Shown here one piece after another: positions 11,420-20,021 of a stretch of DNA of 43,231 nucleotides. The notes under the pieces are model-generated. The model was not told the DNA's origin. It ran no database searches and worked only from the letters and a program-made list of their open reading frames with translations. How positions within the stretch are numbered: position 1 is the first letter of the stretch; each line of letters begins with the position of its first letter. Source of the stretch: Salisapilia sapeloensis (lineage: Eukaryota; Oomycota; Peronosporomycetes; Peronosporales; Salisapiliaceae); NCBI GenBank assembly GCA_023334545.1, contig JAADVB010000164.1:1-43231 (forward strand). The letters run 5' to 3'. The translations under genes and the position numbers were made by a program.

Positions 11420-11884
11420 ATGCCATGATTTTAAACTCTCCAAGATTTTGGCCTTCGAAAGAAGCATGCTGGCGAAGAGCTACGTACGACGACTAAGGCC
11501 CGCCCAGAGAAAGTTGTCCATGTCAATGAAACAATTGCAATTTCCAATTCGTCCTACATATCCAGTTTTATTAAGTAGTAACTTGTACAGCTCTATTGTG
11601 TTAGAAGACAATGAATGCTTATATTTTGATAAGCATGTGGTTACCGAGCTACTAGAGTTTTGACATCCTACCGATAGTCGCTATTTTGTCTTTCTCAGTC
11701 TTCTGCCGTGGCGGAGTTCAGGCCCTTGCACATTCATCCATCCTACATGACTTACTGGAAGCATTGCCAAACATCACGCTGCTTTCCCACGACTGTTGCA
11801 TCATTCGGCAACACCAAACATTCGGCCATTTGACACCTACCTCTGCACGCATATACTGTATGCATTTCGGAGGTAATCCAATTG

Positions 11885-11918
11885 TCTACTTAAAGATGCT
11901 CAGAGCATCTTTAGTAGA
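11885..11918. repeat. 34-nt near-perfect inverted repeat (hairpin)
   Basis: The arms are TCTACT plus AAAGATGCTC on the left (11885-11901, with one unpaired T at 1191) and GAGCATCTTT plus AGTAGA on the right (11903-11918), around a single central A at 11902. That is 16 paired positions with one bulge and almost no loop, so it is cruciform-like in DNA. It lies in the gene-free stretch after the broken secreted-protein frame. It could be a foldback element end or a binding palindrome; nothing nearby decides this. Confidence 0.75.
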
Positions 11919-11928
11919 GTGATTTTAA

Positions 11929-12165
11929 TATCAATTACAAGCTCTGACAGATCTCGCAGATGATAAACCAAAGTACTTTTACAACGTAGTAGACACGAAT
12001 GAGGATTCCCTCTTCCATTTCGATCTTGATTACCGTTGCAAGCAACTTTATGATCTAAGTCTAGCATGTGCAATTCATCGGTATCCTCGCTATGGCCGAC
12101 TTATCAAGACTTTACGGATGAATTGCAAAATAAAAAATAAAACTGAAACCTACAAATATTGCTAG
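11929..12165 (+). other. orphan open frame, possible gene remnant
   Basis: A frame open from just after a TAA near 11928 to TAG at 12163-12165 reads LQALTDLADDKPKYFYNVVD, then FDLDYRCKQLYDLSLACAI. It has no ATG near its beginning and no domain I know. The composition looks protein-like rather than random, so it may be the 3' part of a decayed gene, perhaps the same one as the frame at 11686-11922 in a different phase. Confidence 0.2.
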
Positions 12166-12225
12166 ATACATCTAAATATAGGTACATATATGGTACAGTA
12201 AACAAGAATTCGAACAATTGATACG

Positions 12226-13427
12226 ATGCTGGTCGCACGACGCAGTGCGGTCTGTCGGCCTCCTCGAACCATTGTCAACAAGTCCATTCAACACATCCGA
12301 GCACGACCGTCGACCATAACATCGAATGCAGGCTCACTGCGCTCTCTGTCTTCCATTTCTACTTTCAAAGGACCCAACAAAGTCTTGTTGGGTAGTCTGG
12401 GAGTCCTATCGTCCGGATTGCTCGTCTCTCGCTGCATTCCATCTTCATTCCTATACGAAGGCGATTGCCAGATAGATAGATTTAGTACCAAGAGATGGGA
12501 AAATGATCCGAATGATGCAGATTGGAGTACCATGGTCCGTTCAAGCGTCCATTCTACTGTCGACGCCGGCAAGCGCAAGGTAATAGCGTCTCGTATACTT
12601 TAACATACCACTTCATATAATCTCACCGCATGCAACTAGTGGTCAGACGATGGTGGCAAAGTTATCATGTCGATCATCGGTCTCAACACAGTTGTCTTCG
12701 GGCTCTGGAGACACTCGTTCCGGAACCTTCGCCTACATCGGTGGATGTGGGAGCACTTTGCCTGCTCCTACACGAACGTCGTCCGTCACCGCCGCTTCCA
12801 CACCTTGCTAACGTCTGCCTTCAGCCATATAACGCTTACTCACTTTGGCATCAACATGTTCATGCTGTGGGAGTTTGGCCATCACCTCATCCGACCCTCC
12901 TCCCCATCACAAAGCGAATGGTACGGACGATCTACCTTTATGCAATGGGGTGTAGACAATTGGCGACGAATGCGAGAGGCCAAAATCAGCGCGCAGAATT
13001 TCCTCGGCCTCTACCTGAGCTCTGCACTGGTGTCCTCAGCCGTCAGTGCGGCCGTGTCCAACATGCGTCGGAACCCAACCAGTACGTTTCTATCTTTCTC
13101 CTCGACTACCATCATCTTACATGTCGCTAGTGAACTCTATCGGCGCAAGTGGAGCTGTCATGGGCGTCTTTACGGTCTATTGCCTCTTGTATCCGGAGCG
13201 AAGGGTGCGCTTACTACTACTTTACTCTTACAACTTGAAGCTAACGACAACTGTAGCTGTACCTCTTCGGACTAGTGGAGTTGACTGCCATGCAAGCACT
13301 ACAGCTGACGACGGCAACGAACTTTATCGGCGGACTATTCCAACAAGCCATGACGGTTGACTTTGTCGGTCACTTGGGTGGCCAAGGGACCGGCTATCTC
13401 CTACTTCAGAACGGCGCATTGAAATAA
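12226..13427 (+). CDS. rhomboid intramembrane serine protease, mitochondrial type
   Basis: Four exons: 12226-12579, 12640-13081, 13131-13204 and 13257-13427, introns 60, 49 and 52 nt, all GT-AG; 346 aa. The N-terminal 50 residues are Arg/Ser-rich with no acidic residues, as in a mitochondrial presequence. The rhomboid core follows: FHTLLTSAFSHITLTHFGIN, the catalytic serine in GASGAVMG (Ser272) and the catalytic histidine in DFVGHLGGQGTGYLL (His329). This layout fits the PARL/Pcp1 group, which cuts single-span proteins in the inner mitochondrial membrane and acts in dynamin-like GTPase processing and mitophagy signalling; the organelle assignment is inferred from the presequence. The stop codon lies inside a palindromic AATAAA element shared with the convergent proteasome gene 38 bp away. 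Confidence 0.92.
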
Positions 13428-13445
13428 AGAAAAGATTTCTTTATT
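13423..13445. terminator. palindromic bidirectional poly(A) signal
   Basis: AATAAAGAAA (13423-13432) and its exact complement TTTCTTTATT (13436-13445) flank AGA. Each strand therefore carries an AATAAA hexamer: on plus it overlaps the rhomboid stop codon, on minus it lies 21 bp past the proteasome stop. With 38 bp between the two stop codons this is the only room for 3' end signals of both genes. The function is inferred from position and sequence. Confidence 0.55.
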
Positions 13446-13465
13446 CTTTTGTATCTGGACGAGAT

Positions 13466-14532
13466 CTATTCCGCCTGCTGCAAGTAGTCCTTGATCTCTT
13501 CGTTCGTCAGTACGTGGAACTTTTTGTCCGACTTGATGACGCCGACCTCAATATTCGTCTCATCCATCTATTCCTGCATGAGTAGCTGGTACATGTGGTG
13601 CAAGAAAGAATGTCCTACCTCGCCTTCGAAGGACTCTCGGAGGGTCAAGAGAGCCGTATGGATGCCGTCCTCAATTTCCATCTCATCGTCATAACGCTAG
13701 TACCAACTGTTACTACACATACTATCTCTTCAAGAAAGGCTAGTGTACTCTTTCGAGGAAGGTCTTGGCAGAAGTCGAGTCTTTGCCAATGGCCGTGGCT
13801 TTCCAGCCAAAGTAGGCACCAGACGGGTCGATCTGGTACAAGTGCGGACCATCGTCATCGTATCCGGCAAAGAGGAGGGACACACCGAAGGGACGGACAC
13901 CTCCAGACTAGCCCGTATTAAGTGTATGAACTTTCATATGGAATAGAGGAGGAGGTACCTGCGTGAACTCTTGCATGATGGCCGCGATCTCTCGCACCAA
14001 GATAGACGAAGGCGCGTGTTCCTAAATCATATAAGTATTTGGATGCATTTATACATGTACATGATGAGATATACCTTGTACTTTTGGTAGTAAGTCTGAG
14101 CTTTCTTACGAGCCTTGCGGACGAGCACGCGGTAGTCTGGTCCCAAACCAGCATACAAGATACCTAATACAAATCGCATTCAATATAATACAATAATCAT
14201 ACTAGAGGTTGTATAGCGTACCAGCAGGTTCCGAGAGGATGGCAATCTTTTTGTGGGAAGTCTCATCGACCAGAATGCTCGGAAGCTTCTTCTCGGTCGC
14301 GATCACGACACCATCCTTGCCTAGCAGTATCATACAAAGTCAGTTCACGGTTCCATTCTCCAAACAATATCATCCAGACAATGACATATCCGAATTGATA
14401 GAACTTGTACGTACATTTGATGCCGAGCGTGGGCTTCCCACTACCGACGGCATTCATCGCGTATTCGATCTGCAGGAGCTTGCCAGATCGACTGAAAGTC
14501 GTAAGACTGAACGAGTAGGCCGAATCCCCCAT
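13466..14532 (-). CDS. PSMA2: 20S proteasome subunit alpha type-2
   Basis: Seven exons on the minus strand: 14532-14415, 14320-14222, 14163-14075, 14021-13959, 13907-13749, 13696-13619 and 13567-13466; introns 94, 58, 53, 51, 52 and 51 nt, all GT-AG. The product is 235 aa against 234 in human, and aligns end to end: [20 protein letters not shown] at the N-terminus (alpha-ring gate and signature), [32 protein letters not shown], and [16 protein letters not shown] near the end. It is a structural, non-catalytic subunit of the alpha ring in cytosol and nucleus. Exon junctions fall between residues that are contiguous in the family, which supports the model. The gene is divergent from the palmitoyltransferase with about 180 bp between the ATGs. 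Confidence 0.96.
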
Positions 14533-14712
14533 GATGTACTCTCCCTACCACACTTATCAGTCTCCTATAGCCTTCCCTCGCACACAAGTAACGCACGCAC
14601 CTTGTTCCTTAGATCGCACTTTTCCTTTTCTTCCTTTGGTTGCTGGATTCGTACTTTATCGAACGTACCAGAAATGTACCGCTGATCACTCTTCGAACGC
14701 TTCATACGGACG
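14533..14712. promoter_or_regulatory. shared promoter region of PSMA2 and the palmitoyltransferase
   Basis: The two ATGs are divergent and only 180 bp apart, so both promoters and leaders must fit here. I see pyrimidine-rich tracts (for example near 14605-14640) but no TATA box or clear Inr that I would assign to either side. The region is defined by position only. Confidence 0.45.
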
Positions 14713-16168
14713 ATGGAAGCGATCAAGAGCTCTGTCTATCGAGTCTTCCACTATGTCGTCTATGAACGCAACCCAATCGTACAGGTATACATGCCATCCT
14801 GTCTATTAGCCAAAATGTGTGCTATATTTTGAGGAATAGATAATTTATGTGCTTGCCATGGGTGGTTGTTATATCATCTATGTGATGGAAGCGCACCCGT
14901 ATATGCCGAATAAATTCGTTGGAAATGAGCACAAGTCAGCATTCGATTGAACTATTTGGTGGCATGGATTCATAATCGTATTACAGGTGGCTCTCTGCAC
15001 TGTTATTTGCAGCATGTGGAACTTTGTATGGTATCATGTGCATGACGGACCCAGGCGTCATCACAAAGGAAAATGTTGAGGAATTTACCCAGTACCCACC
15101 GCATCCAGTGCTCTATCCTGCCGACAAGTACTGCCGCACATGCAAAACGCTCAAGTATTCATTTATCATGTCCACAGGTATATCGTCTAGTAACCGTGAA
15201 CGGATTATAGACTACCTCGATCCAAGCACTGTAGCATCTGCAATCACTGTGTCGCTCGCTTTGACCATCAGTACGACCACCTTGATTCATTTTAGTCCAA
15301 CTATTCTACTAATACTCCTGTCCACAGCTGCAGTAAGGCATCTCCTATCTACTTGTTGTACTCTACTCGTACTTAATCTCGACTGTTAGTCTGGTTCAAC
15401 AACTGCGTCGGCTCGAATAACTATAGATACTTTCTCCTGTACCTGATCGTACGAACCATCTCTAGAGTCTGCTATCAGCCTCTAACCTTCATTTTCGACA
15501 GGCCCAAACATTCGTATGCCTCGAAGGTTTCTACGTTACCACCAGTGTCTTCCTCACTCAAGTATAGTCTCACAATTGGTCTCTCGTACGCTTGTATTTA
15601 CAAAAATGTTTAGGCAGAGGCTATGGTGAATGGTAAATCCACATACGACAATTTGCGCTACGTCATCCAGGTACACTTTCCACCTAAATCTATCTTTTAT
15701 GTCTAATCTAATTGAGACCAGCGAAACCAACCACTTGGATTCGTCGCTGCCATGACGCTGATGACGATACTGCTCGTCTGGATCTTCTTTCTCATCCAAC
15801 TCTATCGCATCGGTCGCAACACGACTGCGAATGAAACTTTTAAACGCGACCGACTCATGGATGAAGTCTTGCAAGATGACGATTCGATCCGATCGACTAA
15901 AAAGCTTTTTAACTACCTACTTGGTAAAGTTACATCACAGGAAAGCAAAACGAATCGCAGTCGGAAGGAAAAAAAGAAAGAGCTGGATGCGTCGTGGGGT
16001 GGACTCTTCCAACCGGACGCCATCTTCAACACGGAGCAGACGTTTTCCAAACAGGACCTAGAGTACAACCCATATGACATGAAGTCGTTCCATCAAAACC
16101 TACAAGATGCACTCCAGCTACGACAACGGATGCCGCCGGATCTGCAGCTCGAGAAAAAAGATAAATAA
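14713..16168 (+). CDS. DHHC-type protein S-palmitoyltransferase
   Basis: Nine exons: 14713-14784, 14840-14934, 14987-15154, 15211-15270, 15328-15332, 15390-15448, 15502-15561, 15614-15670 and 15722-16168; introns 51 to 57 nt, all GT-AG; 340 aa. It is a membrane enzyme that transfers palmitate to protein cysteines. The cysteine-rich domain reads [20 protein letters not shown], then [11 protein letters not shown], then [19 protein letters not shown]; the catalytic Cys133 is in DHHC and lies wholly in the 5-nt exon. Hydrophobic segments precede and follow this domain ([36 protein letters not shown] region, [15 protein letters not shown]). A TTxE-like element (TTANE) follows the last one. The C-terminal tail is charged. 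Without the micro-exon the frame breaks inside the active site. Confidence 0.93.
15328..15332 (+). other. 5-nt micro-exon encoding the catalytic cysteine
   Basis: The exon is CTGCA, preceded by TCCACAG and followed by GTAAGG, with 57-nt introns on both sides (15271-15327 and 15333-15389). Joined to CA from the previous exon and TC from the next, it gives His-Cys-Ile and completes DHHC-I-W-F-N-N-C-V-G in frame. Joining the flanking exons directly shifts the frame and destroys the motif. This makes the micro-exon the simplest model, though it is unverified. Confidence 0.85.
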
Positions 16169-16220
16169 ATTCTTTTCTTTCGTCGGACTTGATTGAATCT
16201 CTCCCTACTCGCAACGCAAG

Positions 16221-16237
16221 TCCTCATTTCGCAACCA
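16221..16237 (+). promoter_or_regulatory. Inr-like oomycete start-site element
   Basis: CCTCATTTCGCAACCACC matches the core of the oomycete initiator (TCATTYYN followed by CA) about 25-40 bp before the ATG at 16263. The position fits a short leader. Assigned by resemblance only. Confidence 0.5.
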
Positions 16238-16262
16238 CCCGAAGCCATCTCAAGGCGGAAGC

Positions 16263-17318
16263 ATGCCCGTTCGCGACGATAATACCTCGTTTTCGAACGA
16301 GTTTACCACCGAAAGCAGTGCGTCGTCCTTCCACAACGACAGCAGCATGATGCTCATGCCAGGTTCTCCATCTTTGATGCCATTAACGAATCAAACGAGC
16401 TATACCTCATCGATGCCATCTCTCGCCACCGGCTCCGATGCGTCTGCCAGTCAGCTGCAATTTCCAGAGTATCTGCACACAGAAGTGGATGGGACTGCAA
16501 GACAACAGGATTTATCCGATCCGAACGTTTCTTTTTCATCTTTCCATACGAACCTTCCGATACCACCAACTACTCGCAAACGGAAGCGAGCGAAGAGTGC
16601 TGTAAAGCAAGGTGGAAGAGTGACTGGTGTGCCTAGTACGGATCTCCAGACCAAGATTCGAATCATCGAGTTGGCGGAAGCGAATGACTACGACCCTTCA
16701 AGCTCGCCGAATGAAGGCAAGCTCAGTGGTGCCGAAATCGCATCTCGATTCAAAGTGAATAAATCTACGGTCTCTCGTATTCTTAAGCGCAAGGAGGAAT
16801 GGAAGCGTGCTTTCTATCAAGATCGACTCGCTGGGACGTCCAAGCACATAAGAAAGACGTCCAAGTACGACCAACTGAACAAACTGGTGGAGAATTGGTT
16901 CGACATGGAAAAACGACGTCAAGGCAACGTGACGGACGCTTCTATCCGTGAAAAGGCGAAGGAATATGCGGCGGATTTGGCGCTGACCGAGTTCCGAGCT
17001 TCTAATGGGTGGGTCCGGTGTTTACGCAATCGGAAGGAGAATCGCGCCGTACTGCCAGACGTCGGTGAGAGCGCCCAAGCCAAGGAGGAGAAGAAGAGAA
17101 AGGATATGGCTATCCAGCGTATTCAAAAGCTCTTGCCGACTGGACCGAAAGAGCTTCCGGATTTGTTGAAAGACATTGCTGTGTATGTGGAAAACAGTGA
17201 TCAGGGGTGGGAAGTCGGGGATCCACGGCAAGTTGCGTTGGAACTACGGAAGCAAGCATCGAATCTCATCCAGGCAGGAATCGGTCGTTCGGCTGTACGA
17301 GACGAGACAGTGCTCTAG
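16263..17318 (+). CDS. CENP-B/pogo-type DNA-binding protein (transposase-derived, no catalytic domain)
   Basis: Single exon, 351 aa. The N-terminal 100 residues are Ser/Thr-rich and look disordered, followed by a basic stretch RKRKRAKSAVK that could be a nuclear signal. Residues about 120-175 form a Psq/CENP-B N-terminal helix-turn-helix (LSGAEIASRFKVNKSTVSRI). Residues about 200-262 form a second, CENP-B/Tc5-type helix-turn-helix with the hallmark ending FRASNGWVRCLRNR. This two-HTH order is that of pogo/Tigger transposases, where a DDE catalytic domain should follow. Here only about 90 charged, helical residues follow, so this is a DNA-binding protein derived from or related to a transposase. 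No terminal inverted repeats are visible around it, which fits a resident gene. Target sites are unknown. Confidence 0.82.
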   Translation: MPVRDDNTSFSNEFTTESSASSFHNDSSMMLMPGSPSLMPLTNQTSYTSSMPSLATGSDASASQLQFPEYLHTEVDGTARQQDLSDPNVSFSSFHTNLPIPPTTRKRKRAKSAVKQGGRVTGVPSTDLQTKIRIIELAEANDYDPSSSPNEGKLSGAEIASRFKVNKSTVSRILKRKEEWKRAFYQDRLAGTSKHIRKTSKYDQLNKLVENWFDMEKRRQGNVTDASIREKAKEYAADLALTEFRASNGWVRCLRNRKENRAVLPDVGESAQAKEEKKRKDMAIQRIQKLLPTGPKELPDLLKDIAVYVENSDQGWEVGDPRQVALELRKQASNLIQAGIGRSAVRDETVL

Positions 17319-18346
17319 TCTTAAAGTTTCGAAGCAGTTGCAATGGGCATGAGGCCTTCAAGGATGCAACGGTAGTGGATGAGACTTGCGTCAGTCTCGC
17401 ACGCCGTGTTTCGTCCATTGGACAAATTCGATAGAGCCTGAAGGAAGCGTGGTTGTCGTCAATGAAAAGTAGGATGAAGAGAGCGTAAACGGTGTCAAAT
17501 AAGATTGAAAATTCAGACACATGACCTATTCGCCTTCTATATACAAGATACTGATCGCAGCCTGTCGTTTGCATGCAGTGCAGATCGCGTGTTTCCAGTC
17601 ACGTGCGCTCGGATTCAAGGGACGTAAGGATTAGCAGTTGCATGCGCCAGCCTTTCTCTCGTCTGCTTTGTAGGGTCTCATCTTTCCACAAACCACCAAA
17701 TTGTCTCTGCATCTTGCAATCTACACAGCATAGAGATGATGCGCTTGCAGACGATGCAGCCGTGATATAGGCGTGGACAGCGTGTATTGTGGATAGCGTG
17801 TTCACGTTTAATCACAATATGCGCATCTTCGATCCTTCTATATTTCCCGTCGTTCTATTCCCTTTTAGTCTAATGTCTCTCTTTCCCATTGCGGAAATGC
17901 ATTGACTAGAGCAGTAGAGCGACTGCTATAGTACCCTCCCCTTCGCTCGAGTAGACATGCGCGCGATAAAAGATAGTTGCTATCTAGTCGTGGCATCGCA
18001 CAACCAAACACGCGATTGGAATACTTGAACACGCTATTTATTGCTGCAACTCTTCCAATCATGGGTTCGCTACACGCCACTGTCAATTTTGGAAACTTTA
18101 TGGGCCAGACGGCGATTCCCTGTCATTTCTGATTCGCACACGTCTTGCAGAAAGCTCCGGGTCCTCTCTCCTCCTTCCCGGATCTGCCAAAAGGTTCATT
18201 TCTAAATTTCCATCCTACTCCACAAGTCGTCCTCGAAAGGTACCTCTCTATAAGAGCGCGGCCAGTTCTTCCCTATCCCGAAGAATACACTGGCTACTTG
18301 TGTGCATCTCGACTAAACTTTCGTTGATAGAAACAGTACAGCCACG
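17319..18346. other. intergenic, no recognised gene
   Basis: About 1 kb without a supportable gene. Frames of 60-100 codons occur on both strands (for example 17574-17266 minus, 17573-17770 plus) but are unlike any family and show no signal or domain. The last part must carry the promoter of the methyltransferase gene. Confidence 0.5.
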
Positions 18347-19875
18347 ATGAGAGTAGAAGACACGCGTGTGTGTATGAAGTCGTACTGGGAACAGCACAAG
18401 TACGGTCTAAATTTTCACTCATTTTCGAATTCACCTCATTAAGTCCCCGTAGATCCACGACTCTGGAATCCATGATGCTCGACACGAACGCCAAGAAGCT
18501 GAATGAGCTTGAAGTTCCCGAGATTCTCGAGAAGGCCCCAGACATGGCTGGAAAAGATGTCCTGGAACTGGCATCCGGGATCGGCCGTTACACAGGTATT
18601 CTGAGCGACCGTGCCAAATCGGTGACGGCTGTCGAGTTCATCGACGAGTTCCATCGAGAGAATGAGCGTGCGAACGGGCACAAGGGCAACGTCAAATTCC
18701 TTTGCGAAGACGTTTGCAAGCTGGAAATGCCGCCCAACTCGTTTGACGTCATCTTTTCGAATTGGATCTTCATGTACCTCAGCGACGAAGAGGTAGAGGC
18801 TTTTGCCCAGAAGGCAGTCCAGTGGCTTCGTCCTGGCGGTATGCTCTTCTTCCGTGAGTCTTGCTTCCGTCAGTCCGGCAATGTCAAGCGTAATAGCAAC
18901 CCGACAAAGTACCGCCATCCGAACTTTTACGTCAATGCCTTCAACTCCGTCATCAGCAAGGAAGCTGGCGGCCTCGGCTACTTAAACATCGAGTCTTCAA
19001 GTTCCGTCGGGGTATATCGAAAGCTCAAGAACAATGCTGGTCAGATCTGCTTCCGATACAAGAAGGAGATCAAGCAAGGAGAGACGGATGCGTCTGCGGT
19101 CGACACCTTCCAAAAGTTTCTTGACTCGCAACAGTACTCGGAAACTAGTATCACGCGCTACGAGAAGATCTTTGGCAAAGGCTACGTCAGCACCGGTGGT
19201 CAGGACACTACTACGGAGTTTGTAGACATGCTAAACCTAAAGAAGGGAGAGCATGTCTTGGATGTCGGATGCGGTATCGGCGGAGGTAACTTTTACATGG
19301 CTCGGAAATTCGGAGTCTCCGTCGTTGGCATCGATTTGTCAGTGAATATGATCTACCGAGCGATGGAAGCCAGCATGGAACATTCAGACTTGGATGTCGA
19401 GTTTGAAGTGGCAGATGCAACGACGATCGAGTATCCGCCCGAGTCCTTTGACGTCATCTACTCTCGTGACACGATCCTCCATATTGCTGACAAGAAGACG
19501 CTCTTCGAACGCTTCCACAAGTGGCTTCGTCCGGGAGGACGTGTCCTCATTTCCGACTACTGCTGCGGTGACAAGGAGTGGACACCTCACTACGCCGCGT
19601 ACGTCAAGCAGCGTGGCTACCACTTGCTCACGCCAGCCAAGTACGGCCAAGTCCTCGAATCGGCCGGCTTTAAGAATGTCACGGCTGAGGACCGCACCGA
19701 GCACTTTACGCGTGTTCTCAGCGGTGAACTTGAACGTACATTGGGGCAGAAGGAGGACTTCATCAAGGAAACGTCCGAGGAAGACTACCAGGCCATCATC
19801 GACGGCTGGCGCAACAAGCTGCAACGCTGTGGAGAAGGTAACCAGAAGTGGGGTCTCTTCCTGGCCTACAAGTGA
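18347..19875 (+). CDS. phosphoethanolamine N-methyltransferase, plant-type, two SAM domains
   Basis: Two exons, 18347-18399 and 18453-19875, with a 53-nt intron; 491 aa, the usual plant length. Exon 1 supplies MKSYWEQH, matching the plant enzyme's start before the conserved MMLD. An in-frame ATG at 18370 would translate the intron and is rejected. The first methyltransferase domain has motif I VLELASGIGRYTG (from Val54); the second has VLDVGCGIGGG (from Val286). In plants the first domain methylates phosphoethanolamine and the second completes the steps to phosphocholine, the precursor of phosphatidylcholine; cytosolic. Both SAM-binding motifs look intact. A second acceptor at 18443 would add three residues, so the junction is uncertain by 9 nt. 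Confidence 0.93.
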
Positions 19876-20021
19876 GTTTGCAGCTGGAGAGTAGCTTATG
19901 GAAGATTTCGAGCTACGTAGTACATGTCGAATGGAGTGTGGGGCATCGGTATAATCCTCAACGAAAACAAAATAAAAATGAATGATTTGGATTTAAACTT
20001 GCGAGTCATTTGGAATGCCGT

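Noticed and set aside
14209-14685. Plus-strand frames across the proteasome alpha-2 gene
   Set aside because: They are antisense shadows of the seven minus-strand exons, which together give a complete PSMA2 protein.
15024-15389. Continuous 121-codon frame inside the palmitoyltransferase
   Set aside because: Correct up to 15154 but then reads through introns; the spliced path restores the cysteine-rich domain and DHHC motif.
18370-18452. In-frame ATG giving a 501-aa methyltransferase
   Set aside because: The first 28 codons would be intron sequence; the upstream exon supplies the conserved YWEQH start and keeps frame.
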